Shown here: in pieces, positions 1 to 5,481 of the stretch
Layout of the letters: every line of letters starts with the position of its first letter
Numbering within the stretch: position 1 is the first letter of the stretch
Origin: Pseudomonadota bacterium
Lineage (GTDB): Bacteria; Myxococcota; UBA9042; PHBI01
Assembly: GCA_005772945.1 (NCBI GenBank)
Contig: SXIE01000503.1
Coordinates: forward strand, 1-5,841
DNA length: 5,841 nt
Direction: 5' to 3'
Notes under the pieces: generated by a model
What the model was told of the DNA's origin: nothing
Seen by the model: only the letters and a program-made list of their open reading frames with translations
Database searches by the model: none
Translations under genes and position numbers: made by a program

Positions 1-304
1 CACCGAGCTCGAGACCGACGACCTTGTCGACGTCGTCGCCGCGCGCCGTGACCATGATGACGGGGAGGCGCGCCAGCTGCGGATCGGAGCGAATGCGGCG
101 GCAGACCTCGAACCCGTCGAGCCCGGGCATCATCACGTCGAGGAGCGCCGCGTCGAAGCGCCCGCGACGTAATCGATCGAGGACCACGCCGCCGTCCTCG
201 ACGAGCGTCGCGTCGATGCCCTGCTGGGCCAACGCCTCACGCACGAGCGCACCCAGACGCGCGTCGTCCTCGGCGAGAAGCACCGAGATCGCAGCCGGAA
301 CCAC
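1..304 (-). CDS. Response regulator receiver domain protein (C-terminus beyond window edge)
   Basis: Signal-transduction response regulator, phosphorylated on aspartate by a partner histidine kinase; cytoplasmic. About 101 codons are visible, starting at a GTG (304-302). In that frame TGA at 322-320, the stop of the lipoprotein gene, lies just upstream, so this GTG is the only reasonable start; GGGA lies 7 nt before it. The receiver fold is complete up to beta-4: acidic pair E12/D13 in LLAEDD, phospho-acceptor D56 in LLDVMMPGLDGFEVC, and switch threonine T86 in VIMVTARGDDVDKVVGLELG. The conserved lysine after beta-5 and any output domain lie outside the window. The 'VTARGDDVDKVVGLELG' style is typical of OmpR/PhoB-type regulators, so a winged-helix output is likely but not seen. 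A stand-alone CheY-like protein or hybrid is possible. It follows the lipoprotein gene by 15 nt and is probably co-transcribed with it. Confidence 0.92.
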   Translation of the reverse strand, partial: MVPAAISVLLAEDDARLGALVREALAQQGIDATLVEDGGVVLDRLRRGRFDAALLDVMMPGLDGFEVCRRIRSDPQLARLPVIMVTARGDDVDKVVGLELG

Positions 305-319
305 GGGCTCGTCCCAGCC

Positions 320-859
320 TCAGTCTCCGCAGCCACGGCGCTTGGCGGTCGGCTCGCTCGCCGGATCCACGAACAGATTGAAGACCACCGAGGCCGCCGC
401 GCCACTGCGGCAATCGAAGGTCATCGCGCAGCCGCCGGACCAGGCGGCCGGATCGGCCGCTTGCGTATCGCCCGCGCATGGGTTGGCCCAGACGCCCGCG
501 GCGAGCGGCTGATCAGCCACGTCACTCAGCTCCTGCAGCCACACCGTGACGGTGTGCGAGGGGGTGGTCGCGTCACAGGCGCCGAAATAGGAAAGGTCTC
601 CCACCGGCCCGCAGAGCGCCTCATCGGCCCCGAGCGCGTGCCCCGTCTCGTCCGTGACGCGCACGCCGACGCACGCATCGCCGAGCGCGACGCCCGAGGA
701 GAGCACCGGCAGGATGGCCACGTCGACGCCGCCACCCAGGTCGTTACCGAGCGAGCCGAGGCTTGCGGGCAGCGCCAGCTCGTGCGGCGCCGCGCCCTCG
801 TCGCAAGCCGCGCCGAGAAGCATCGCCAACCCCCATCCGACCCGAGCGACCGCGCGCAT
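320..859 (-). CDS. Putative cysteine-rich lipoprotein, function unknown
   Basis: A 179-residue exported protein. ATG at 859 is preceded by a strong Shine-Dalgarno (AAGGAG, 5 nt spacing), which fixes the start. The N-terminus has Arg2 and Arg6, a short hydrophobic stretch (about 7-18) and a lipobox-like LLGAAC ending at Cys19, so lipid attachment at Cys19 is predicted; Asp20 follows. The mature part has seven more cysteines (63, 83, 95, 128, 144, 150, 177), enough for three disulfides, and motifs such as DLSYFGACDA, TVTVWLQEL, NPCAG, GGCAMTFDC and VVFNLFV. From memory this cysteine/beta-strand pattern resembles small lipoproteins of unknown function in Polyangiales, which often continue into a longer C-terminal segment; here the protein stops after VFNLFVDP plus a short charged tail. 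No enzymatic motif is visible. It lies 15 nt upstream of the response regulator gene. A sensory or envelope role is conceivable but unproven. Confidence 0.8.
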   Translation of the reverse strand: MRAVARVGWGLAMLLGAACDEGAAPHELALPASLGSLGNDLGGGVDVAILPVLSSGVALGDACVGVRVTDETGHALGADEALCGPVGDLSYFGACDATTPSHTVTVWLQELSDVADQPLAAGVWANPCAGDTQAADPAAWSGGCAMTFDCRSGAAASVVFNLFVDPASEPTAKRRGCGD

Positions 860-864
860 AGCGT

Positions 865-870
865 CTCCTT
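865..870 (-). promoter_or_regulatory. Shine-Dalgarno of the lipoprotein gene
   Basis: AAGGAG on the minus strand, 5 nt before the ATG at 859. It is one of the two strongest ribosome binding sites in the window and decides the start of the lipoprotein gene. Confidence 0.8.
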
Positions 871-918
871 CGTAACGACCGGGCCGCCGCGCCGTGACGG
901 TCGCAAGCGTCCTAGGTG

Positions 919-947
919 AGCCTGAACGCTTCCGCGGGTGATGTCAA
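919..947 (-). promoter_or_regulatory. Candidate sigma70-type promoter for the lipoprotein/response regulator unit
   Basis: Minus strand carries a perfect TTGACA (947-942), a 17-nt spacer and CAGGCT (924-919) as a weak -10 element (A at position 2 and T at position 6 match TATAAT). This would start transcription near 912 and give a leader of about 50 nt before the ATG at 859. The -35 is convincing; the -10 is poor, as is common in GC-rich genomes. An inverted repeat AAGCGT-N15-ACGCTT (905-931) brackets the -10 box and could be a regulator site. Confidence 0.35.
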
Positions 948-1018
948 CGCTCGCACTCGCAGTGGAGTCGCGCTACGAATCGGTGCGCTGGCACGCGCTG
1001 CGCGGTCGGTGCGAGCGG

Positions 1019-1047
1019 CCTCGCCGCGCACCGCGCGCGTGGCGAGG
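1019..1047 (+). promoter_or_regulatory. Strong GC-rich hairpin in the crcB leader (possible attenuator or translation-control element)
   Basis: Arms 1019-1029 and 1037-1047 pair over 11 positions (10 Watson-Crick plus one G-U) around a 7-nt loop. The outer arms are CCTCGCC and GGCGAGG. The hairpin ends 8 nt before the crcB Shine-Dalgarno and is followed by GCTCGTTT, so there is only a three-T run, too short for a standard intrinsic terminator. An alternative hairpin (GGTGC and GCGG at 1008-1018 pairing with CCGC and GCACC at 1024-1032) shares bases with it, so the two cannot form together. GC-rich DNA produces such stems by chance fairly often. Confidence 0.35.
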
Positions 1048-1055
1048 GCTCGTTT

Positions 1056-1061
1056 AGGAGG
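1056..1061 (+). promoter_or_regulatory. Shine-Dalgarno of crcB
   Basis: Perfect AGGAGG, 7 nt before ATG at 1069. It fixes the crcB start against a longer in-frame reading that begins near 916. Confidence 0.9.
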
Positions 1062-1068
1062 AGGCACG

Positions 1069-1452
1069 ATGGAGAGACTCGCCTGGGTGTGTCTCGCGGG
1101 CGCCCTCGGCTGCGGCACGCGCTACTTGGTCGGCCTTTGGGCCGCCGACCGCTTCGGGACCGCCTTTCCCTATGCCACGCTGATCGTGAACCTCGTCGGC
1201 TGCTTCTTCATGGCGTTCGTCACCTCGCTCGCGCTGGGGATCGCCGCGTTCCCGCCCAACCTCCGCCTCGCCCTGACGACCGGCTTCCTCGGCGGGCTCA
1301 CGACCTATTCGAGCTTCAACTTCGAGACGACGCGCCTCATGCAAGACGGCAGCTGGACGGTCGCGCTGCTCAACGTCGGCCTCACGGCGATCGGCTGTTT
1401 CCTTGCTGGGCTTGCCGGCCTGGCTGTCGGCCGCCTGTTCGTCGGGTCCTGA
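1069..1452 (+). CDS. crcB: CrcB/Fluc-family fluoride ion channel
   Basis: A 127-residue inner-membrane protein, normal length for single-domain Fluc channels. These work as antiparallel dimers exporting fluoride passively and protect the cell from fluoride toxicity. Four hydrophobic helices are visible (about 4-23, 34-58, 66-90 and 97-123). Family signatures are GALGCGTRY (11-19), TLIVNLVGCF (37-46, with the conserved pore Asn41) and GFLGGLTTYSSFNFE (72-86, the helix-break/Na+-site and Phe-box region). The first Phe-box position, usually Phe in TTFSTF, is Tyr80 here; Phe83 is kept. Start chosen at ATG 1069 because of the perfect AGGAGG before it and because family proteins begin just ahead of the GxxxR motif. 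Only one crcB copy is seen, as expected for a homodimer. GH1 follows after about 90 nt. I found no convincing fluoride riboswitch upstream, though a strong hairpin is present. Confidence 0.96.
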   Translation: MERLAWVCLAGALGCGTRYLVGLWAADRFGTAFPYATLIVNLVGCFFMAFVTSLALGIAAFPPNLRLALTTGFLGGLTTYSSFNFETTRLMQDGSWTVALLNVGLTAIGCFLAGLAGLAVGRLFVGS

Positions 1453-1454
1453 GA

Positions 1455-1475
1455 ATCGATTGGTGTACAAACGAT
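1455..1475. promoter_or_regulatory. Imperfect inverted repeat between crcB and GH1, candidate operator
   Basis: Left arm ATCGATTG (1455-1462) and right arm CAAACGAT (1468-1475) match at 7 of 8 positions around a 5-nt spacer GTGTA. The stretch is clearly AT-richer than its surroundings and non-coding if GH1 starts at 1544. TACAAA (1466-1471) inside it could pass as a -10 element, but I see no matching -35. Size and symmetry suit a dimeric repressor such as a LacI- or TetR-type protein; no such regulator gene is in the window. Confidence 0.3.
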
Positions 1476-1543
1476 GCGCCGCGCGCGCCGCGCCCGAGGC
1501 GTTAGGGCTTGTCGCCGACCGTGGCCTGCCTGAGACTCGCGCG

Positions 1544-2941
1544 GTGCCACCGACCACGCCACCGCCCTACCCACCCGACTTCGCCTGGGGCGTCGCGACC
1601 GCGCCGCACCAGATCGAGGGCGGCCTCAACGGCCCCGGCGAACCGCGCAACAACTGGGCCGCCTGGGAGGACAGTGGCCGCGTCGAGCGCAGCGCCGCCG
1701 GCTGCGGCTTCTGGGATCGCTACCCCGAAGACGTCGCGCGCGCCGAGGCCCTCGGGCTCAGCGCCTTTCGCCTCGGGCTCGAGTGGGCGCGCGTCGAGCC
1801 GCGCCCTGGCCTCATCGACCACGCCGCGCTCGGTCGCTACGCCGACATCCTTGCGGCCTTGCGCCGGAGCGGGATGGAGCCGGTCGTCACCCTCCAGCAC
1901 TTCACGCACCCCGCGTGGCTCGGGACCGATCCCTGGCTCGACCCCGCCGTCCCCGCGCGCTTCGCGGCCTACGCGGCGACGGCCGCCGTCGAGCTCGGGC
2001 GGCACCTCGCCGAGCGCCACGGTCAGGGCCCCGTCCGCACCTGGGTCACGGTCAACGAACCCAACAGCCTATGCCTCGCGACCTACCTCTTGCGCGCCTT
2101 CCCGCGCGGGCGCCGAGTGGGCGGCGGGCGGGCACTCTCGCGGGCGCTCGCTGGCATTCTCATGGCACATGTACAGGGACGCCGCGCCATTCACGACGCC
2201 TACGACGCTGCCGGTTGGCCGGCCCCGGTCGTCACGTACAATGCCTGGGCGTGCGCTTCCTATGCGGTCGATCGCTACTTGGTCGACTTGCTGCGGCCCG
2301 AGACGCGCCACCACACGCGCGAGCTCGGGCGTGGTTGGCGGCGCGCGGTCGGGCCGCTCGGCGTCGTCGGCGGTATTCTCGATCGCGTCCTCCGTTTTTC
2401 GGTGAAGCCAGCCGCGTTCGCGCCGCTCGTCGCCGAGCTCGGCAAGGACGAAGACCCGCTCGACGTCCTGGCATTCGACTATTACGGCCCCTACCTCGGC
2501 GACTACCTCGGTTGGTCCGGCATCAAGAAGCACCCGTGGGAATGGCCCGCGCGGCCCGATCGCATGGCTCAATTCACGCGCGCCTACGTCGGCGATCATC
2601 CCGGCAAATCGCTCGTCGTGCTCGAGCACGGACTCGGCACATTGCCCGAGCCGCGCGGTCGCCGGGGGCGCCATCGTCCCGACGGGCTCGGGCGCGACGA
2701 GGCTCTCACAGCCGCTATCCATGCGCTCGACAGCTGCATCGCCGACGGCGTCCCGCTGGCCGGATACTTCCATTGGTCGCTCATCGACAACTACGAATGG
2801 GGCACCTACGCGCCGCGCTTCGGACTGCACGGGGTCGATCGCGGGAACGACCTCGCGCGCCTCACGACCGACATCACCGGCGTCGACGCGGCGGCGACCT
2901 ATCGCGCGCTCATCGCGGCGCGCCGAGCACCCGCGGTCTGA
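1544..2941 (+). CDS. Glycoside hydrolase family 1 protein (beta-glucosidase/beta-galactosidase-like)
   Basis: A retaining (beta/alpha)8-barrel glycosidase of family GH1, expected to release terminal beta-linked glucose, galactose or related sugars. With the GTG start at 1544 it has 465 residues, normal for GH1. Motifs in order: PPDFAWGVATAPHQIEGG (10-27), FRLGLEWARVEP (from 75), QHFTHP (118-123), TVNEPN with acid/base Glu172, DYYG (312-315), VLEHG with presumed nucleophile Glu361, and FHWSLIDNYEW (409-419, sugar-contacting Glu418/Trp419). No signal peptide, so cytoplasmic. Two signatures differ from the usual: LEHG instead of TENG and FDYYG instead of NYY. The start is uncertain: GTG 1463 and TTG 1460/1403 are in frame. 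The stretch before 1544 has unlikely codons (TTA, AAA, CGA) and overlaps the dyad, so I prefer 1544, although its ribosome site is weak. The substrate cannot be read from sequence. The 3' end overlaps the opposing pseudouridine synthase gene by 32 bp. Confidence 0.9.
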   Translation: MPPTTPPPYPPDFAWGVATAPHQIEGGLNGPGEPRNNWAAWEDSGRVERSAAGCGFWDRYPEDVARAEALGLSAFRLGLEWARVEPRPGLIDHAALGRYADILAALRRSGMEPVVTLQHFTHPAWLGTDPWLDPAVPARFAAYAATAAVELGRHLAERHGQGPVRTWVTVNEPNSLCLATYLLRAFPRGRRVGGGRALSRALAGILMAHVQGRRAIHDAYDAAGWPAPVVTYNAWACASYAVDRYLVDLLRPETRHHTRELGRGWRRAVGPLGVVGGILDRVLRFSVKPAAFAPLVAELGKDEDPLDVLAFDYYGPYLGDYLGWSGIKKHPWEWPARPDRMAQFTRAYVGDHPGKSLVVLEHGLGTLPEPRGRRGRHRPDGLGRDEALTAAIHALDSCIADGVPLAGYFHWSLIDNYEWGTYAPRFGLHGVDRGNDLARLTTDITGVDAAATYRALIAARRAPAV

Positions 2942-3959
2942 GGCGGCTTAGCAGCGCCGCGAAGTCCTCGGGCGGCGGGTCCTCGAAGCGCAGGCGTCCG
3001 GTCCCGCGCGGATGATCGAACGCGAGGATGGTCGCGTGCAGCATCTGGCGCGTGACGCCGAAGTTCGTGTCGAGCCCCGCGTGGGTTCGACGGCGCACGT
3101 CGCGCACGTAGACCTCCTCGCCGACGACGGGTGTGCCGGCTTCGGAGAGGTGGATGCGGATCTGATGTTGGCGACCGGTTTCCAGGCGGCAGCGGACCAG
3201 CGTCGCGGCGGTGTCGGCCGCGGCCTCGCGCCCCTTGTGCGCCTCGAAGACTTGCAGGGCCTCGACGTGGGTCACCGCGCGCACGGCGTCCTCGGGGACG
3301 CGCGCGGCGCTCGGGCCGGCAGTCGGAATCGAACCGCGCAGCCCATCGCCGCGGTCGCGCACGAACATCGTCTCGTAGGTGCGCGTGACGGCGACACCGT
3401 GGACGATGGCGAGGTAGACGCGCTCGACCGAGTGTACGCGGAACTGCTCGCTGAGCTCGCGCTTGGCGGCGAAGTTGCGCGCGAGCACGAGGAGTCCGCT
3501 CGTGTCGCGGTCGAGGCGATGCACGACGCCGAGCTCGATCGCGTCGCGTTTCACACCTCGCAGCGGGCCGTAACCGAGCTCGGTACGCACGCGCTCGACG
3601 AGCGTGTCGCGCTCGCCGGCGTCGGTCGGGACGGTGAGGAGCCCCGCGGGTTTGCGAACCACGACGACGTCGTTGTCGAGGTGCAAGAGAGACTCGGGGC
3701 CGAACCCGTCCGCGTGGAGACGCGACCGCGCGACCCCGGAGGCGCGGACCTCGACGACCGCGCCGAGGGTCATGCGCGCGACCTCGTCGACGACCGGCTT
3801 GCCGTCGACATGAACGCGACCGCTGGCAACGAGGTCGCGGGCGCGGCTCCAGGGAATCGCCCCGAGAAGCGTGCGGACCACCGCCGCCAAGGTCTTACCG
3901 ACCTCGGGCGGCTCGACGATATGGCGAATGGGGTTCGCGCCGGACGACGGGTCGGTCAT
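2910..3959 (-). CDS. RluA/RluD-family 23S rRNA/tRNA pseudouridine synthase with S4 domain
   Basis: Isomerises specific uridines to pseudouridine in rRNA or tRNA in the cytoplasm. With ATG 3959 it has 349 residues, close to RluD/RluC length. An S4 RNA-binding domain (about 20-72, with SRARDLVASGRVHVDGKPV) precedes the catalytic domain. That domain shows KPAGLLTVPT (103-112), HRLDRDTSG (147-155) with catalytic Asp150, RVYLAIVHG, LETGRQHQIRIHL (259-271) and RQMLHATILAFDHP (304-317). These hallmarks are complete, so the enzyme should be active. The target uridine cannot be told from sequence; RluD or RluC are the nearest named types. A TTG at 3995 would add 12 residues, but ATG 3959 is better. 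Its ATGA (3959-3956) also contains the stop of an upstream open frame. The stop lies inside the end of the convergent GH1 gene. A promoter candidate lies at 4091-4119. Confidence 0.95.
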   Translation of the reverse strand: MTDPSSGANPIRHIVEPPEVGKTLAAVVRTLLGAIPWSRARDLVASGRVHVDGKPVVDEVARMTLGAVVEVRASGVARSRLHADGFGPESLLHLDNDVVVVRKPAGLLTVPTDAGERDTLVERVRTELGYGPLRGVKRDAIELGVVHRLDRDTSGLLVLARNFAAKRELSEQFRVHSVERVYLAIVHGVAVTRTYETMFVRDRGDGLRGSIPTAGPSAARVPEDAVRAVTHVEALQVFEAHKGREAAADTAATLVRCRLETGRQHQIRIHLSEAGTPVVGEEVYVRDVRRRTHAGLDTNFGVTRQMLHATILAFDHPRGTGRLRFEDPPPEDFAALLSRLRPRVLGAPR

Positions 3960-4090
3960 GGGGTGGAACCTGCGCCAGAAGGGCCCGTCCGCCAATGCGA
4001 AACGTCGTGGCCGAGGCCGGCGCGCGGCGCGTGCGCGCTCGTGCGCTCGAAAACGGGCGACGGTTCGTCGTGCTTGACCGCACGGTCCAA

Positions 4091-4119
4091 AGTAAAATGG
4101 GCCTTCCGCTTGATTTCGA
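4091..4119 (-). promoter_or_regulatory. Candidate promoter for the pseudouridine synthase gene
   Basis: Minus strand TCGAAA (4119-4114), a 17-nt spacer and TTTACT (4096-4091); each hexamer matches the sigma70 consensus at 4 of 6 positions. It lies in the most AT-rich part of the 232-bp spacer, with a leader of about 125 nt to ATG 3959. A short inverted repeat GGTGA-CT-TCACC (4139-4150) sits about 20 bp upstream of the -35. Confidence 0.35.
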
Positions 4120-4162
4120 TGGCGCGTTGTCGGTAAATGGTGACTTCACCGCCAACATTTGA

Positions 4163-4210
4163 CGACGCGCAAGGCCGAGCGGACCCCTGGTCTAGAGCGA
4201 CGCGCGTCGC
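4163..4210 (-). other. Inverted repeats at the 3' end of the ThrE-family gene, weak terminator candidate
   Basis: CGACGCGC (4163-4170) pairs with GCGCGTCG (4202-4209) across a 31-nt loop that itself holds GACC-CCT-GGTC (4182-4192). The right arm is also part of a 14-bp perfect palindrome, 4197-4210, made by the last sense codons of the exporter gene. On the transcribed strand no U-tract follows, so any terminator would be non-canonical; the structure may be a by-product of GC-rich sequence. Confidence 0.2.
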
Positions 4211-5463
4211 CGTCCGGGTGCTTGTGCGACCAAGAGACCCGCAGCGATGGCCATCGCGATCAGCATCATCTTGATGGCTGCATCGATGCCACTGGTGACG
4301 TCGGCGCCGAGGAAGCTCGACACGCTCCGGAACCCGAACGACCCCGGGACGAGTAGCAAAATGGCGGGGACGAGCGTGATCATCTGCGGGCACTGCCGGC
4401 GCGCCGCGTGAAGGCGCGATACGAGCCCGACCGCGAACGCTCCGACGAAGGCGCCGAGTTCGCGCCCGAGCACGTCGCCGCCGAGGCGTGCCGCGCCATA
4501 CCCGACGACCGACACGACGAGGACCGCGAGGATGTGTCGACGCGGGGCGCGCGTGAATGACGCGACCACGAACGGTGACAGCGTGAGCGCGACGAACTCG
4601 GTCCAGGCCGGCAGTGGATCGGGCGCGACGGCGGCCACGGGGCCGAGGACGGTGGTCGCGAGCCGCTCGCCGAGCGCCACGCCGACCGCCATCTGAAGGA
4701 GCGTCATCCCCGCTGCCGTCACGCGCGCCGTGCCGGACGCTAGGTTGCGGGTCGCCAGCTCCGTCACCGCGACCGTCAGGCTGAAGCCGGGCAGGAGGGC
4801 CACGACGCCGGCCAGGGTCGCGACGTAGACGGAGACGGGGATCTGCAAGTGCGCGAACACCACGGCGGCCGCACCCGATAGGAACGAGGCGACGACGGAC
4901 GCCAGTAGCTCGAGCACCGGCGCGCCGGTCGTGACACGCGGCCAGACGACCGAGAGGGCGCCCACCAAGAGGCCGATGAGCGCGGCGATCGCGACCTCGG
5001 CGAGGCCGCCGCCGAAGAGGCGCGCCCAGGCGGCGGCCATGACGACGTGCGTCGCGAGGAGGCCGACGACGCCGAGGCGGCGTGACTCGCCGCAGATGAC
5101 CTCGATCGCGGCGATGCCGCCCTCGGGCGAGAGCTCGCCGCGAGTGACGCGGCGCGCGACGCCGTCGAGACGATCGAGGTGGTCGAGGTCGACGTCCGCC
5201 GGCGAGACGCGCAAAAGGTGCGTGCGCTGCGAGGCGAGCGGCCCGAACGCGACCATGAGCGCGGTCGGGGTCGAGAAGACGTGGGCCTCGAGCGCGAGTC
5301 GGCGCGTCACATGCGCGAGCGCATCTTCGAGGCGATCGGCGGGTGTGCCGGCGGTGTGCAGCGCGCGGCCGAGCTCGAGCACGAAGAGCTCGGCACTCGA
5401 GGTGAGCTGGGGCGGCGGCACGTTCACCGCGGCCAGTGTCGGCGGAGAGCGCACGGCGCGCAA
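4192..5463 (-). CDS. ThrE-family threonine/serine exporter (two-domain form)
   Basis: Inner-membrane transporter of the ThrE family (Corynebacterium ThrE exports threonine and serine driven by the proton gradient); the substrate here is inferred from family only. 423 residues in the fused form: a soluble N-terminal region (about 25-125, with ELGRALHTAGTPADRLEDAL and LEAHVFSTPTALMVAF), then ten predicted membrane helices in two blocks. The first block (about 131-275) contains LLPGFSLTVAVTELATRN (223-240) and matches the ThrE/DUF1212 part. The second (about 287-414) contains LVPAILLLVPGSFGFRS (364-380) and matches the ThrE_2/DUF3815 part. Both blocks seem intact. The start is uncertain: TTG 5463 has GGGGA only 3 nt before it, and GTGs at 5454, 5427 and 5421 are alternatives, all upstream of the conserved part. 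It follows the unknown gene by 18 nt and is probably co-transcribed with it. Ends in TAG at 4194-4192. Confidence 0.9.
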   Translation of the reverse strand: MRAVRSPPTLAAVNVPPPQLTSSAELFVLELGRALHTAGTPADRLEDALAHVTRRLALEAHVFSTPTALMVAFGPLASQRTHLLRVSPADVDLDHLDRLDGVARRVTRGELSPEGGIAAIEVICGESRRLGVVGLLATHVVMAAAWARLFGGGLAEVAIAALIGLLVGALSVVWPRVTTGAPVLELLASVVASFLSGAAAVVFAHLQIPVSVYVATLAGVVALLPGFSLTVAVTELATRNLASGTARVTAAGMTLLQMAVGVALGERLATTVLGPVAAVAPDPLPAWTEFVALTLSPFVVASFTRAPRRHILAVLVVSVVGYGAARLGGDVLGRELGAFVGAFAVGLVSRLHAARRQCPQMITLVPAILLLVPGSFGFRSVSSFLGADVTSGIDAAIKMMLIAMAIAAGLLVAQAPGRRRASL

Positions 5464-5481
5464 GGTTCCCCGCTTGCAGCG

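Noticed and set aside
461..919. Plus-strand frame opposite the lipoprotein gene
   Set aside because: Arg-rich shadow without a start signal; the minus-strand lipoprotein has a strong ribosome site and signal peptide.
914..950. Possible fluoride riboswitch upstream of crcB (AGG-TGAG-CCT, GAACGC, TGATG spaced roughly as in the crcB motif)
   Set aside because: The 5' GGNGATG segment, a P1 with an 8-nt loop and the pseudoknot partner after TGATG are missing. The TGATGTCAA is explained as the reverse of a TTGACATCA -35 element, and the site is over 110 nt from the gene.
916..1068. N-terminal extension of CrcB by 51 codons
   Set aside because: It lies upstream of a perfect AGGAGG/ATG, is not hydrophobic, and would make the protein longer than the family.
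1403..1462. GH1 extension starting at TTG 1403 whose first residues look like a lipoprotein signal (LSAAC)
   Set aside because: The stretch overlaps the end of crcB in another frame, has a TTG start and no ribosome site; the lipobox resemblance comes from the shadow of a CrcB membrane helix.
1783..3015. Plus-strand open frame (410 codons) overlapping GH1
   Set aside because: Arg-rich out-of-frame shadow of GH1.
3012..4136. Long plus-strand open frame (374 codons) opposite the pseudouridine synthase
   Set aside because: It mirrors a real gene with complete catalytic motifs; its own translation is Asp/Arg/Ala-rich without motifs, typical of GC-rich antisense frames.
3895..4158. 87-codon minus-strand frame starting at ATG 4158
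   Set aside because: It overlaps the start of the pseudouridine synthase, lacks a Shine-Dalgarno, and has Ser/Arg-rich text with third positions unlike the real genes.
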